Assembly: GCF_900128995.1 (NCBI RefSeq)
Contig: NZ_FQUE01000007.1
Span: 1 to 64,000 of the forward strand
DNA: 64,000 bases
From: Loktanella atrilutea
GTDB lineage: Bacteria; Pseudomonadota; Alphaproteobacteria; Rhodobacterales; Rhodobacteraceae
Direction: 5' to 3'
A model generated the notes under the pieces. It had not been told where the DNA came from and did no database searches. It worked only from the letters and a program-made list of their open reading frames with translations. The translations under genes were made by a program, and so were the position numbers. Shown here piece by piece: positions 34,623 to 43,720 of this stretch. Within the stretch, counting starts at the first letter, position 1. Every line of letters starts with the position of its first letter.

Positions 34623-36704
34623 CTACGATCCGATGGTGGCGACGGTCCGCAATGACACCTTGCGGTGGATCTCCGCATTGGAAATCACCGGTGTCATCGG
34701 GCTGACCCGTTCAAGCATCGAACGGATGTAGGATCGCGCCTCTGGATTGACCATGATGGCGGGCCAGACGTCATCGCTGGCAAACCGCTGGATTTGCTGG
34801 CGCGACTGCAGCACGAATTCCTGCACGCGCTTGGGCGACATGACGAAGCTGCGGTCATCGCCGACGCTCTTGATGGCCTCGATGAACTCCACCTCCCATG
34901 CGGGCGACAGGGTGATGACGGGGACGAAGCCCTGATCATCCAGCAAGCCCTGGCAAATCTGGCTCGACAGGCGGCGGCGGACATTTTCGAGGATCATGGC
35001 AGGCTTGGTCGTATGACGGGTGGCCTCGGCCATCGCCTCTATGATCAGCGGCAGGTTCCGGATCGACACCCTCTCCAGCAGCAGTTCCTGCAGGACCTTC
35101 TGCACCATGATGGCGGGCGAGGGGACGGGTAAATCGCTGACGAGTTTCTGGTAGTTGCGATCCAGACCGTCGATCGCCTCCTTGGTGCAGCTGTAGGTCA
35201 GCAGCTCCGCCATGTTCTCGTTCACGACTTCCGTCAGGTGGGTGGTGATCACGCTTTCGGGGTCCACCACGGTCAGGCCCCGGTCCTCGGCCTGTTTTGC
35301 CACAGCATTGTCGACCCACAGCGCATCGAGGCCGAAGGTCGGTTCCTTAGTCCGCTCTCCGGGCAGTTGCAGCGGGATGCCGTCGGGATTAATGACCATC
35401 ATTTGGTTGGAACGGATATCGCCGCGGGCGACATCGACGCCGTGCACCTGAAAGACGTAGCTGTTGATTGGCAGGCTGGGGTCGTCCTTGATCCGGACCG
35501 ATGGCAGGGGGAATCCGTATTTCTCGGCGAAGTGCTTGCGGAGGGATTTGATCTTGCTGGGCAGCACCGCATCGGGCCGATTGGCCAGTCCGACAAGTCC
35601 CTCGCCCAGGACCAGCCGCAGATCGTCGAGGCGCATCGGGTTGGTGTCGGACTCTGGTGCCGCCTTCTTCTGTTCCTCGAGGGCGTCGGCCTTGGTCTTC
35701 TGGTCGGCCGCCTTGGCGGCGTTGATCTGGATGAAATAGCCGAGGCCGCTCATCGCCGCCGCAAGGAGGGTGAAGACGAACAAGGGAAAGCCCGGCAGCA
35801 AACCGATCCCGAAGAGCAGAAGCGACGACATGTAGAGCGCCTTGGGAAAGTTCGACAGCTGCTGCATCACCGCTTCGTTGGCCGCACCGCGCGTGCCGCC
35901 CTTGGTGACGATCAGACCGGCGGCCAGCGACACCACGAGGGCCGGGATCTGGCTGACAAGTCCGTCGCCGATGGTGAGCGAGGTAAAGACGCTGGCCGCA
36001 TCCCCGACTGACATGCCGCGCTGCACGACGCCGATGAGGATGCCGCCGATCACGTTGATCATCGTGATGATCAGCCCGGCGACGGCATCGCCACGCACGA
36101 ATTTCGACGCACCGTCCATGGCGCCGAAAAAGGACGTCTCGTCCTCCAGTTCCTTGCGCCTCCGGCGGGCCTCGTCCTCGTCGATCAGACCGGCACCCAT
36201 GTCGGCATCGATCGCCATCTGCTTGCCCGGCATCGCGTCGAGCGAGAACCGTGCCGCGACCTCTGCGATACGGGTCGATCCCTTGGTGATGACGACGAAG
36301 TTAATGATGACGAGGATCGCGAAGATCACTACGCCGATCACGAAGTTGCCGGCGATGATGAACTTGGAGAAGCCCTGAATGACGTCGCCGGCGGCCTGCA
36401 TCCCCATGTGCCCCTGACTGAGGATCAGGCGGGTCGAAGCGACGTTCAGCGACAGGCGCAGCATGGTCGTGACCAGCAGCAGCGTCGGGAAGGAGTTGAA
36501 TTGCAACGGCGATGGAATCCAGAGTGCCACCATGAAGATCAGCACGCTGAGCGACAGCGACACGGCAAGGCCAAGGTCCAGCAACACCGGCGGCAGCGGC
36601 AGGAACAGGATCGACAGCACGAGGGCCATGCCGATTGCAAAGCCGACGTCCTTGTTGCCGCGGAAGATGCCGAGTTGCGGCAGGATGGTGGACTTCCCGC
36701 TCAT
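34623..36704 (-). CDS. flhA: Flagellar export gate protein FlhA
   Basis: A 693-aa export-gate protein. The start at 36704 is preferred over the longer frame (to 36815) because it overlaps the upstream transglycosylase stop by 4 bp (ATGA) and gives the usual FlhA length. Eight TM helices span the first ~330 residues, including the FHIPEP-like region DAMPGKQMAIDADMGAGLID. The cytoplasmic substrate/chaperone-docking domain follows, with VVDPESVITTHLTEVVNENM and LQELLLERVSIRNLPLIIEA. It forms the nonameric export ring. Confidence 0.96.
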   Translation of the reverse strand: MSGKSTILPQLGIFRGNKDVGFAIGMALVLSILFLPLPPVLLDLGLAVSLSLSVLIFMVALWIPSPLQFNSFPTLLLVTTMLRLSLNVASTRLILSQGHMGMQAAGDVIQGFSKFIIAGNFVIGVVIFAILVIINFVVITKGSTRIAEVAARFSLDAMPGKQMAIDADMGAGLIDEDEARRRRKELEDETSFFGAMDGASKFVRGDAVAGLIITMINVIGGILIGVVQRGMSVGDAASVFTSLTIGDGLVSQIPALVVSLAAGLIVTKGGTRGAANEAVMQQLSNFPKALYMSSLLLFGIGLLPGFPLFVFTLLAAAMSGLGYFIQINAAKAADQKTKADALEEQKKAAPESDTNPMRLDDLRLVLGEGLVGLANRPDAVLPSKIKSLRKHFAEKYGFPLPSVRIKDDPSLPINSYVFQVHGVDVARGDIRSNQMMVINPDGIPLQLPGERTKEPTFGLDALWVDNAVAKQAEDRGLTVVDPESVITTHLTEVVNENMAELLTYSCTKEAIDGLDRNYQKLVSDLPVPSPAIMVQKVLQELLLERVSIRNLPLIIEAMAEATRHTTKPAMILENVRRRLSSQICQGLLDDQGFVPVITLSPAWEVEFIEAIKSVGDDRSFVMSPKRVQEFVLQSRQQIQRFASDDVWPAIMVNPEARSYIRSMLERVSPMTPVISNAEIHRKVSLRTVATIGS

Positions 36705-37525
36705 CCTGCGGGCCCGAACAGCGAGGAAGTATAGGTCGGCAGGATCGGTTGTATCGTCTGTGTCGAATAAAGCGACATGCGTGCGTTCGACGCGCCACCA
36801 AGGCTTGCCCCCCACGTCGCGCGGGCAACGACGATGTTCCCGCCGTCATCGCGTTGCGGGGACGGCGCGGCGCGGCGGGGAGGAGACCCGCCAGCGATGG
36901 CGATGAATTCGGGAAGTCTTGCGTTGGCGGCGGCGATGTTGCTGTGCAGTCGCGACAGGTAGATGTCGCGGTATTGCGGTTCCTGCGAGTGGTAGGACCC
37001 CGCAGCAGCCATCCAGTTGCCGGTCTGACGATATAATTGCGTCAGGAAGCGCGCGGCGTAGTCGACGTTCACCGCCGGATCGAAGCCCTGGGCCGCGTTC
37101 ATGAATGCGTCGGGATGCCAGCGCATGTTGATCTGCATACAGCCCACGTCGATGGACCGCACGCCGGCGCGCTGTCGCTCTGCAATCCAGTCAAGTGCGG
37201 CGGCGCGACTGTCGAACAACCGGCCTTCGCCTTCGGCATTCACGGCATAGGGCCAGACCGTGAACTGACCGTTCCGTCGCGTGCCGGCCTCCTGCAGGCC
37301 GATGGCCAGCAGCATGTTGTCGGGAATGCCGTGGCGTGCTTGCGCGGCCAGAATTTCCTTGATGCAGATGCCGTCCTCGCTGCCGGCGGCAATCGGCGCA
37401 CCGCGGGTCGACCCGGTCGGACGCTGGGACGAGACGTAGAACTGCCCCCATCCGTCGGCCAATGCGGCGGTGCTGCAACAAAGCCCCGTCAACCCGGCCA
37501 GAAGGATACGGCGCAGCCCCTTCAT
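36701..37525 (-). CDS. sltF: Flagellum-associated lytic transglycosylase (SltF-like)
   Basis: A 274-aa periplasmic enzyme. The signal peptide (RILLAGLTGLCCSTAALA) is followed by an SLT fold: catalytic Glu79 in LLAIGLQEAGTR, GCMQINMRWHPDAF and YAARFLTQLYRQTGNWMAAA. The C-terminal ~75 residues are extended and Ser/Thr/Pro-rich. It cleaves peptidoglycan to let the rod pass, replacing the muramidase half missing from FlgJ; SltF plays this role in Rhodobacter sphaeroides. It is embedded between fliQ and flhA with 4-bp overlaps on both sides. Confidence 0.87.
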   Translation of the reverse strand: MKGLRRILLAGLTGLCCSTAALADGWGQFYVSSQRPTGSTRGAPIAAGSEDGICIKEILAAQARHGIPDNMLLAIGLQEAGTRRNGQFTVWPYAVNAEGEGRLFDSRAAALDWIAERQRAGVRSIDVGCMQINMRWHPDAFMNAAQGFDPAVNVDYAARFLTQLYRQTGNWMAAAGSYHSQEPQYRDIYLSRLHSNIAAANARLPEFIAIAGGSPPRRAAPSPQRDDGGNIVVARATWGASLGGASNARMSLYSTQTIQPILPTYTSSLFGPAG

Positions 37526-37791
37526 AAGCCGCCGTTTTCGACAAGGTCGAAGACGTTGTCGGACAGGGATTTCAACGTACCGTACATGAAGGGTGTCGCG
37601 ACCAGCAACGTGACGAAGATCATCGCGATCTTGGGCACGAAGGTCAGCGTCATTTCCTGTATCTGCGTCAGCGCCTGAAAGAAGGCGATCACGAGCCCGA
37701 TGGCGAGCGCCACGCCAAGGACTGGCGCCGATGCCAGCAGGACAGCAAGCAAGGTGTCGGAAATGATGTCGTAGGCTTGCGTTTCGTTCAT
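37522..37791 (-). CDS. fliQ: Flagellar export gate protein FliQ
   Basis: An 89-aa protein with two TM helices: LLAVLLASAPVLGVALAIGL, then VIAFFQALTQIQEMTLTFVP and a second hydrophobic helix. The length and QALTQIQE-like signature match FliQ. It lies between fliE (3 bp) and sltF (overlap). Confidence 0.94.
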   Translation of the reverse strand: MNETQAYDIISDTLLAVLLASAPVLGVALAIGLVIAFFQALTQIQEMTLTFVPKIAMIFVTLLVATPFMYGTLKSLSDNVFDLVENGGL

Positions 37792-37794
37792 GGC

Positions 37795-38121
37795 CTAGAT
37801 CGGCATCCGCAGAATTTCCTGATAGGCTTCGACGAACCGGTCACGCACCGAAACGGCGACCTTGACGGTCGACTCCATGGCCATCATCGCTTCGACGACA
37901 TGCTGGGTGTCGGCCTCGCCTCGCAGGCCGGCCTGTGCGGTCTGCTCTCCCGTGCGAAGCGTCTCGATCGCATTTTCGGACGCGCTGCGCACCATGTTGG
38001 AGAAATTGTTTTGGCTGGACTCTTCGGTCGCGGCCGCACCTTTTTCCCCCGTGATCGATTGGGACGTCCGGTATGCCCCGCGAACGGCGGCGGAGGAGAC
38101 GAGGGATGTGGGGTCGCTCAT
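37795..38121 (-). CDS. fliE: MS ring-rod adaptor FliE
   Basis: A 108-aa protein. The C-terminal ~70 residues carry FliE features: NNFSNMVRSASENAIETLRT, QHVVEAMMAMESTVKVAVSV and RDRFVEAYQEILRMPI at the extreme end. It links FliF to the rod and is the first exported rod substrate. It is followed 3 bp later by fliQ. Confidence 0.93.
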   Translation of the reverse strand: MSDPTSLVSSAAVRGAYRTSQSITGEKGAAATEESSQNNFSNMVRSASENAIETLRTGEQTAQAGLRGEADTQHVVEAMMAMESTVKVAVSVRDRFVEAYQEILRMPI

Positions 38122-38128
38122 GGCAGGG

Positions 38129-38539
38129 TCACTTCAGCAGGTCGAGCATCTGGCCGCGCATCCGGCGGCCGGCTTCGAACATGTTCATGTTGGCTTCGTA
38201 GTTGCGCGAGGCCTCGCGCATGTTGGCCATCTCGATGATCGGTTCGACGTTGGGCCGCTTGACGTAACCGGCCTCGTCCGCCGCGGGATGGGACGGATCG
38301 TAGTCCAGCCGGAAATCGGACTGATCGCGACCGATCCGATCCACTTCCACCAGGGTGGCGCCGCTATCGCGGTCGATCAGTTCGGCAAAGCTGATCGTCT
38401 TGCGGCGGAACGGGTCCTCGCCGGGCGTCGAGCCCGTCGAATCCGCGTTGGCCACGTTTTCCGATATGATGCGCAGGCGTGCGGTCTGGGCGGTCATCCC
38501 GCTGGCCGCGATGCGTGCGATAGACTGAAGCGGATCCAT
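38129..38539 (-). CDS. flgC: Proximal rod protein FlgC
   Basis: A 136-aa rod protein of normal length. The N-terminal signature is SIARIAASGMTAQTARLRII and SENVANADSTGSTPGE. The C-terminus is GYVKRPNVEPIIEMANMREA, then SRNYEANMNMFEAGRRM. It lies 9 bp after flgB and 7 bp before fliE. Confidence 0.96.
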   Translation of the reverse strand: MDPLQSIARIAASGMTAQTARLRIISENVANADSTGSTPGEDPFRRKTISFAELIDRDSGATLVEVDRIGRDQSDFRLDYDPSHPAADEAGYVKRPNVEPIIEMANMREASRNYEANMNMFEAGRRMRGQMLDLLK

Positions 38540-38548
38540 GCGTGCTCC

Positions 38549-38953
38549 TTACCTTCCGGTCAATGCCATCGTGAGCAGGTCATAGCTCTTGCGATAAAGC
38601 TGCGCGGCCATCCGGTATTGGTCGCTGGTCTCGGCGGCGCGGATTGTCTGCTCTTCCAGATTGACGGTATTGCCGTTGATCGAGGTATGGATTGCGGTGG
38701 GGTCGTCCATTTCCCGAATGCCCGCAGCGGAAGTCGTGCTCAGCCCCGGAATATGCCGCGGGTCCGTCGCCACGAGGCCGGAACCGGTGGTCCGGTTGCC
38801 ATCGATCATCGCGGCAAACGATGTCACGTCGCGCGACTGAAACTTTGGTGTGCCAGCGTTGGCCACGTTTTCCGACGTCACCTTTTGCCGTGCGGCAAGC
38901 CACGTCATCCGGTCCGACGCCAAGCCAAAAATAGAAATGTTGGATAAGTTCAT
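38549..38953 (-). CDS. flgB: Proximal rod protein FlgB
   Basis: A 134-aa rod protein. The start at 38953 is chosen; a longer frame to 38992 would run into the divergent promoter region. Landmarks are MTWLAARQKVTSENVANAGT, PKFQSRDVTSFAAMID and the C-terminal QYRMAAQLYRKSYDLLTMAL. It is the first gene of the eight-gene leftward operon ending in flhB. Confidence 0.93.
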   Translation of the reverse strand: MNLSNISIFGLASDRMTWLAARQKVTSENVANAGTPKFQSRDVTSFAAMIDGNRTTGSGLVATDPRHIPGLSTTSAAGIREMDDPTAIHTSINGNTVNLEEQTIRAAETSDQYRMAAQLYRKSYDLLTMALTGR

Positions 38954-39021
38954 TTTTTTTACTGCCGCCGCTTTTATTCTTGTATAAGTCAATAATAGAC
39001 GTAGCTCAAAGCGATTTATTC

Positions 39022-40359
39022 ATGAAAGCGATCTTTTCCGAGCTGACAAGCTTTGCGCGTAACGCAGGCGAAGCCGCCATCAACGGTGAAGTCGAGGCCA
39101 TCACCGGCATCACCTTGACCGCGGTTGGTCTTCAGCGCGTCCTCGGCATCGGCGAGCGGTGCATCGTTCACGGTTCTGCCGGCCCGGTTCAAGCAGAGGT
39201 CGTCGGTCTTGGAACCCATGGGACGGAGCTGCTGCCGTTTGGATCCTGGCGGGGGGTCGCAGCGGGGGACAGGGTCGAGGTCGATCCCGGCCGCGATGTC
39301 ATCCGGCCGGATGAAAGCTGGAAGGGCCGCGTCATCAGCGCATCCGCCGCGCCGCTCGATGGCAAGGGTCATCTGCCCGAAGGCGACGTGCCGCGCCGTC
39401 TGCGCGGCTCCCCACCCAGCGCGTTCGACCGCAAGCGGATCGGGCCGAAACTGGCGACGCACGTGCGCGCGCTCGATATCTTCACACCCCTGTGCCGCGG
39501 TCAGCGTCTTGGCATCTTCGCAGGCTCCGGCGTCGGCAAGTCCACTCTGATGGCCATGCTGGCCCGCTATACAGAATGCGACGTGGCCGTGATGGCGCTG
39601 GTGGGCGAACGGGGTCGCGAAGTGCAGGACTTCATCTCCTCGGACCTTGGTCCGGAAGGGATGGAAAAGGCCGTGCTGGTCGTCGCCACCGGCGATGAAC
39701 CGCCCCTGACCCGGCGACAGGCCGCATGGACCGCGATGGCCGTGGCCGAGCATTTCAGGGATCAAGGGCAGCACGTGCTCTTGTTGATGGACAGCGTGAC
39801 CCGCTTCGCCATGGCGCAGCGCGAGATCGGTCTCGCCTCACGAGAGCCGCCGACAACGAAGGGATATCCGCCGACGGTCTTTTCAGAGCTGCCGCAGATG
39901 CTGGAACGTGCCGGTCCGGGGCCCGTGGGAAAGGGCGACATCACAGCGATCTTTACCGTCCTGGTAGATGGCGACGACATGAATGACCCCATCGCCGATG
40001 CGGTGCGCGGCATCACCGATGGTCATATCGTCCTCGATCGCCGCATCGCCGAGCGGGGGCGCTATCCGGCGATCGATCTGCTCGCCAGCGTCTCACGGAC
40101 TTTGCCCGAATGTCATTCGGACGTCGAATATACCCTGCTGAAAGCAGCGCATCGCGCGCTTGCCGCCCATGCCGACATGGAGGAATTGATCCGCATCGGC
40201 GCCTATCGCAGCGGCAGCAATCCCGAACTGGACTGCTCGATTGCCTTCGCAGGCCCTTGCGAGTCGTTCCTGTCGCAGCGCAAACACGAACAGACATCGC
40301 CGGACATAGCATTCTCTGACGTCGCGACCCTGCTGGATCAGGCGGGTATCCGGCCGTAA
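39022..40359 (+). CDS. fliI: Flagellum-specific export ATPase FliI
   Basis: A 445-aa ATPase. ATG 39022 is preferred over the TTG at 38980, which would leave almost no divergent promoter. It has the beta-barrel N domain, Walker A near residues 167-176 (FAGSGVGKSTLM), the type III ATPase signatures VMALVGERGREVQDF and HVLLLMDSVTRFAMAQREIG, and a helical C-terminal domain. It energises unfolding and export of substrates with FliH and FliJ. It stands alone on the plus strand, divergent from flgB. Confidence 0.95.
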   Translation: MKAIFSELTSFARNAGEAAINGEVEAITGITLTAVGLQRVLGIGERCIVHGSAGPVQAEVVGLGTHGTELLPFGSWRGVAAGDRVEVDPGRDVIRPDESWKGRVISASAAPLDGKGHLPEGDVPRRLRGSPPSAFDRKRIGPKLATHVRALDIFTPLCRGQRLGIFAGSGVGKSTLMAMLARYTECDVAVMALVGERGREVQDFISSDLGPEGMEKAVLVVATGDEPPLTRRQAAWTAMAVAEHFRDQGQHVLLLMDSVTRFAMAQREIGLASREPPTTKGYPPTVFSELPQMLERAGPGPVGKGDITAIFTVLVDGDDMNDPIADAVRGITDGHIVLDRRIAERGRYPAIDLLASVSRTLPECHSDVEYTLLKAAHRALAAHADMEELIRIGAYRSGSNPELDCSIAFAGPCESFLSQRKHEQTSPDIAFSDVATLLDQAGIRP

Positions 40360-40571
40360 TGTGCGATCCGCTTGACGTGTCTTTCAGACCTTCGCCGCTT
40401 TCAATGTCTGCATTGAACTGAGGTGCTAAAGATCGCTTTGTCACGTTGTCCGTATCCACCGCGTAGCGATATCAAAGCGCTAAATGACCGCGCAGTAACA
40501 ACCTAGATCATGACTTGGGTCCCTATGCATTTTACGACAGCCGGTAAAATCGTCGACGGGATTGGCGAAAC

Positions 40572-41846
40572 GTGACCGATGGTGGCCGACATATCGCGGT
40601 CATCGGGGCCGGCATCATTGGGGCGACAACGGCGCTGGCACTGGTTCGCGTTGGCCGTCGTGTGACGATCCTCGATCCCGGACAGCCGGGAGGCGTGCAG
40701 GCGGCCAGCTATGGCAACGGAGCGTTTCTTAGCCCCGCGTCGATCATTCCCGTGTCCTTGCCGGGCTTGTGGAAAAAGGTGCCGGGGTTCCTGTTGGACA
40801 GCAACGGGCCGCTGACGATACGTTTGGCATCGCTGCCGCGACTGGCGCCTTGGCTTTGGCGGTTTGTCAGGGCGGGCGAAACCTGGGCTCGCGTCGAACG
40901 TACGGCCGCAGCCCTTGCGACCCTGCTGGACGGGGCGCAGGACCGGCATGCGGCGCTTGCGACTTCGATCGGGCAGCCGGAGCTGATCAAGCGGAAAGGT
41001 CTGATTTATGCCTATCACGACCGAAGGAGCTTTGAGGCCGATTCCACCGTCTGGTCCTTGCGACAACGTCATGGCGTTCGCTTGGACATCCTGTCCGTAG
41101 ATGCGTTGCAGGAGCGCGCTCCGGGTCTTTCTTCGACCTATCGTTTCGGCGTTTTCCTGCCGGACGGCGCCCATTGCCACAGCCCCGGTGATTACGTCAG
41201 GGCGCTTGTCGATGGAGCGGTCGTTGAGGGGGCCGAGCTCTTGCAAGGTCGCGCCACAGGGTTCGACGTAAGGCAGGGGCGGCTGGTTGGATTGCTGACC
41301 GACGCGGGAAGGCTGGACTGCGACGGCGCGGTGATTGCCTGCGGTGCGCACTCTGCCGATCTGGCTTGTCAGGTTGGCGACCCGATCCCGCTTGAAAGCG
41401 AGCGGGGCTATCATGTGGAGGTGAAGACCGATGTCGCAATGCCGGAAATTCCCGTCATGCCGCAAGACGGCAAGATGGCGAATACGCCGACCCAAGGCGG
41501 ATTCCGGGCGTCGGGGCAGGTCGAACTTGCGTCGAGGGATGCAAGTCCTGATTGGCGTCGCGCCGACATCCTGCTGCGCGCGCTGAAGGTCACGTGGCCC
41601 GCATTGGCGGTGCCCGGCGCCATCCAGAGCGTCGAACGGTGGCAGGGCAACCGACCATCGACCCCTGACGGGCGTCCGGTGATCGGGCGCTCTAGGGCGT
41701 GCGCCGATGTTGTGCATGCCTTCGGCCACGGGCACATCGGACTGGTCTCTGCCCCGCGGACGGCAGAGGCGGTGGCGGATTTGCTGGCAGGGCGAAGCGG
41801 CGATCTGGATCTGTCGCCGTTTTCGCCCGCCCGGTTCCGCCGCTGA
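40572..41846 (+). CDS. FAD-dependent D-amino-acid dehydrogenase-like oxidoreductase (DadA family)
   Basis: A 424-aa DAO-superfamily flavoprotein from a GTG start. The Rossmann dinucleotide motif is G12-x-G14-xx-G17 (IAVIGAGIIGATTALAL). The family GGVQAASYGNGAFLSP segment follows, and the C-terminus has RPVIGRSRACADVVHAFGHG, typical of DadA. These enzymes oxidise D-amino acids (or proline/sarcosine-like amines) to the keto acid and ammonia, passing electrons to the respiratory chain. It starts the amino-acid catabolic island 65 bp before the DavB-like gene. The exact substrate is not determined; D-lysine or another D-amino acid would fit the context. Confidence 0.82.
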   Translation: MTDGGRHIAVIGAGIIGATTALALVRVGRRVTILDPGQPGGVQAASYGNGAFLSPASIIPVSLPGLWKKVPGFLLDSNGPLTIRLASLPRLAPWLWRFVRAGETWARVERTAAALATLLDGAQDRHAALATSIGQPELIKRKGLIYAYHDRRSFEADSTVWSLRQRHGVRLDILSVDALQERAPGLSSTYRFGVFLPDGAHCHSPGDYVRALVDGAVVEGAELLQGRATGFDVRQGRLVGLLTDAGRLDCDGAVIACGAHSADLACQVGDPIPLESERGYHVEVKTDVAMPEIPVMPQDGKMANTPTQGGFRASGQVELASRDASPDWRRADILLRALKVTWPALAVPGAIQSVERWQGNRPSTPDGRPVIGRSRACADVVHAFGHGHIGLVSAPRTAEAVADLLAGRSGDLDLSPFSPARFRR

Positions 41847-41910
41847 CATTGCGTCCGCCGCCGCTTTTGGGCAGACCGCATGGGGCCGACATAATGAAAG
41901 CCCCTATCCC

Positions 41911-43557
41911 ATGTCCCGCCTGACCGCATTCGGCCCAGACTTTCCCTTCGCCTACGATGACTGGATCGCCCATCCTGACGGGTTGGGTTCCATACCGAAG
42001 GACGCTTACAGCACGCGGGTCGCCGTGATCGGCGCGGGTGCCGCAGGCATCACGGCGGCCTTCGAGTTGATGAAGCTGGGCCTGCACCCGGTCGTCTACG
42101 AGGCGTCTCGCTTTGGCGGACGTCTGCGGTCGCAGGCTTTCGACGGCGCCGACGGGATCGTGGCGGAACTGGGTGGCATGCGCTTCCCGCGCTCCTCGAC
42201 CGCATTCTTCCACTATCTCGACATGATGGGATGCGAGACACGGCCGTTTCCGAACCCGTTGAGCATCGCCGCCGGGTCTACCGTCGTGGATCTGGAGGGC
42301 GAGACCTTCTTTGCCCGGCATCTGGACGACCTGCCGCCGCTCTACCGCGAAATCGCGAGTGCCTATGACGCCGCGCTGACCGATCAGGCGGCGTTTCCGG
42401 ACCTGCAGGCCGCCGTGAGGGCCCGCGACCCCGCTGCGATCAAGGCCATCTGGAACCCGCTCGTCTCTCAATGGGACGAGCGCACGTTCTATGACTTCAT
42501 CGCCGGATCGGAGGCATTTCGCGGGCAGAGCTTTCGCCACCGCGAGGTCTTTGGCCAAGTGGGATTCGGCACCGGGGGATGGGATTCGGATTTTCCCAAC
42601 TCGATGCTGGAGATCCTGCGGGTCAACTTGCTGGGGCTGGATGACGACCAGCATCTGGTGGTGGGCGGCGTGGATCAGGTGTTGCGGCGGCTGTGGAAGG
42701 CAGCCCCGCCCTGCGCGCACTGGCCGGAAGGCACGAGCCTTGCCAGCCTGAACGGCGGCACGACCCGGTCGCGAGTCACAGCCATCCAGCGGCAGACGGA
42801 CGGCGCGCTGCAGGTGACCGACCAATGGGGGAACGTCGCGTCCTACGACGCGGTCCTGGCCACGTGCCAGACCCATCTGCTGACCACCGCGATCGAGGTG
42901 GACGAGGATCTGCTGGCGCAGAACCTGTGGATGGCGCTGGACCGGACCCGCTACATGCAGTCGGCAAAGACCTTCGTGATGGTGGATCGGCCGTTCTGGC
43001 ACGACCTCGATCCGGCCACCGACCGGCCGGTGTTGTCGATGACGCTGACGGACCGCCATACGCGGGGTACGTACCTGTTCGACAACGGCCCGGACCAGCC
43101 TGCGGTCATCTGCCTGTCCTATGCCTGGATGACCGATGCGCTGAAGGTCCTGCCACTCTCTGCGGACAAGCGTGTCGATCTGGCACTGAAGGCGCTGGCC
43201 AAGATCTATCCCGGTGTCAATATCGCGTCCCACATCCGCGGCACGCCGATCTGCGTCAGTTGGGAGGCGGACCAGAATTTCCTTGGTGCTTTCAAGGGCG
43301 CGCTGCCCGGCCATTACCGTTACAACCACCGAATTTTCGGTCACTTCATGCAGGACCGCCTGCCGGACAGCCAGCGCGGTCTCTTTCTGGCCGGCGACGG
43401 TGTCAGTTGGACACCGGCATGGGTCGAAGGGGCCGTGCAGACGGGTTTGAACGCGGTCTGGGGCATCATGACCCAGTTCGGTGGGCACAGCCCGGCGTCG
43501 AACCCCGGGCCGGGCGACATGTACGCGGACTGGGGTCCGGTCGTCCTGCCGTCCTGA
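41911..43557 (+). CDS. davB: Flavin amino-acid 2-monooxygenase, lysine 2-monooxygenase (DavB)-like
   Basis: A 548-aa flavin amine-oxidase-family enzyme. The start at 41911 fits the family N-terminus (LTAFGPDFPFAYDDWIAHP); an upstream extension in the same frame lies inside the previous gene. The FAD motif is G41-x-G43-xx-G46. The segments ELGGMRFPRSSTAF, VFGQVGFGTGGWDSDFPNSM and GDGVSWTPAWVEGAVQTGLN closely resemble Pseudomonas DavB as I remember it. DavB converts L-lysine with O2 to 5-aminovaleramide, CO2 and water. Tryptophan and phenylalanine 2-monooxygenases are relatives, so the substrate could differ. A nitrilase-fold amidase for the product is encoded at 47381-48148. Confidence 0.8.
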   Translation: MSRLTAFGPDFPFAYDDWIAHPDGLGSIPKDAYSTRVAVIGAGAAGITAAFELMKLGLHPVVYEASRFGGRLRSQAFDGADGIVAELGGMRFPRSSTAFFHYLDMMGCETRPFPNPLSIAAGSTVVDLEGETFFARHLDDLPPLYREIASAYDAALTDQAAFPDLQAAVRARDPAAIKAIWNPLVSQWDERTFYDFIAGSEAFRGQSFRHREVFGQVGFGTGGWDSDFPNSMLEILRVNLLGLDDDQHLVVGGVDQVLRRLWKAAPPCAHWPEGTSLASLNGGTTRSRVTAIQRQTDGALQVTDQWGNVASYDAVLATCQTHLLTTAIEVDEDLLAQNLWMALDRTRYMQSAKTFVMVDRPFWHDLDPATDRPVLSMTLTDRHTRGTYLFDNGPDQPAVICLSYAWMTDALKVLPLSADKRVDLALKALAKIYPGVNIASHIRGTPICVSWEADQNFLGAFKGALPGHYRYNHRIFGHFMQDRLPDSQRGLFLAGDGVSWTPAWVEGAVQTGLNAVWGIMTQFGGHSPASNPGPGDMYADWGPVVLPS

Positions 43558-43720
43558 TTCCGGCATGAAAGAGCCTTGCATGACCCCTGATCATCGCGGA
43601 CAGTCTGGTCGGAGACTGGCCGAATGGTTTCGGTCGTCACTGCATCACAACGGGCTTCGACATCCGGAAGAGCGCGGAAAGTGCCACATCGGGAAGCTGC
43701 CAACACATGGGAAAATAGAT

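Noticed and set aside
3972-40359. Search for fliD, fliS, flgM, che genes or a flagellar sigma factor
   Set aside because: None was recognised; FliD and FliS are commonly absent from alpha-type flagellar systems and the others may lie elsewhere, so no finding is claimed.
40360-40571. Short inverted repeats (CAATG-N4-CATTG) between fliI and the DadA-like gene
   Set aside because: The stems are too short and lack a T-run, so no terminator or operator is claimed.
41692-43581. Minus-strand 629-aa frame opposite the DavB-like gene
   Set aside because: The sense strand encodes a convincing flavoenzyme; the antisense product is low-complexity Arg/His/Gln-rich.
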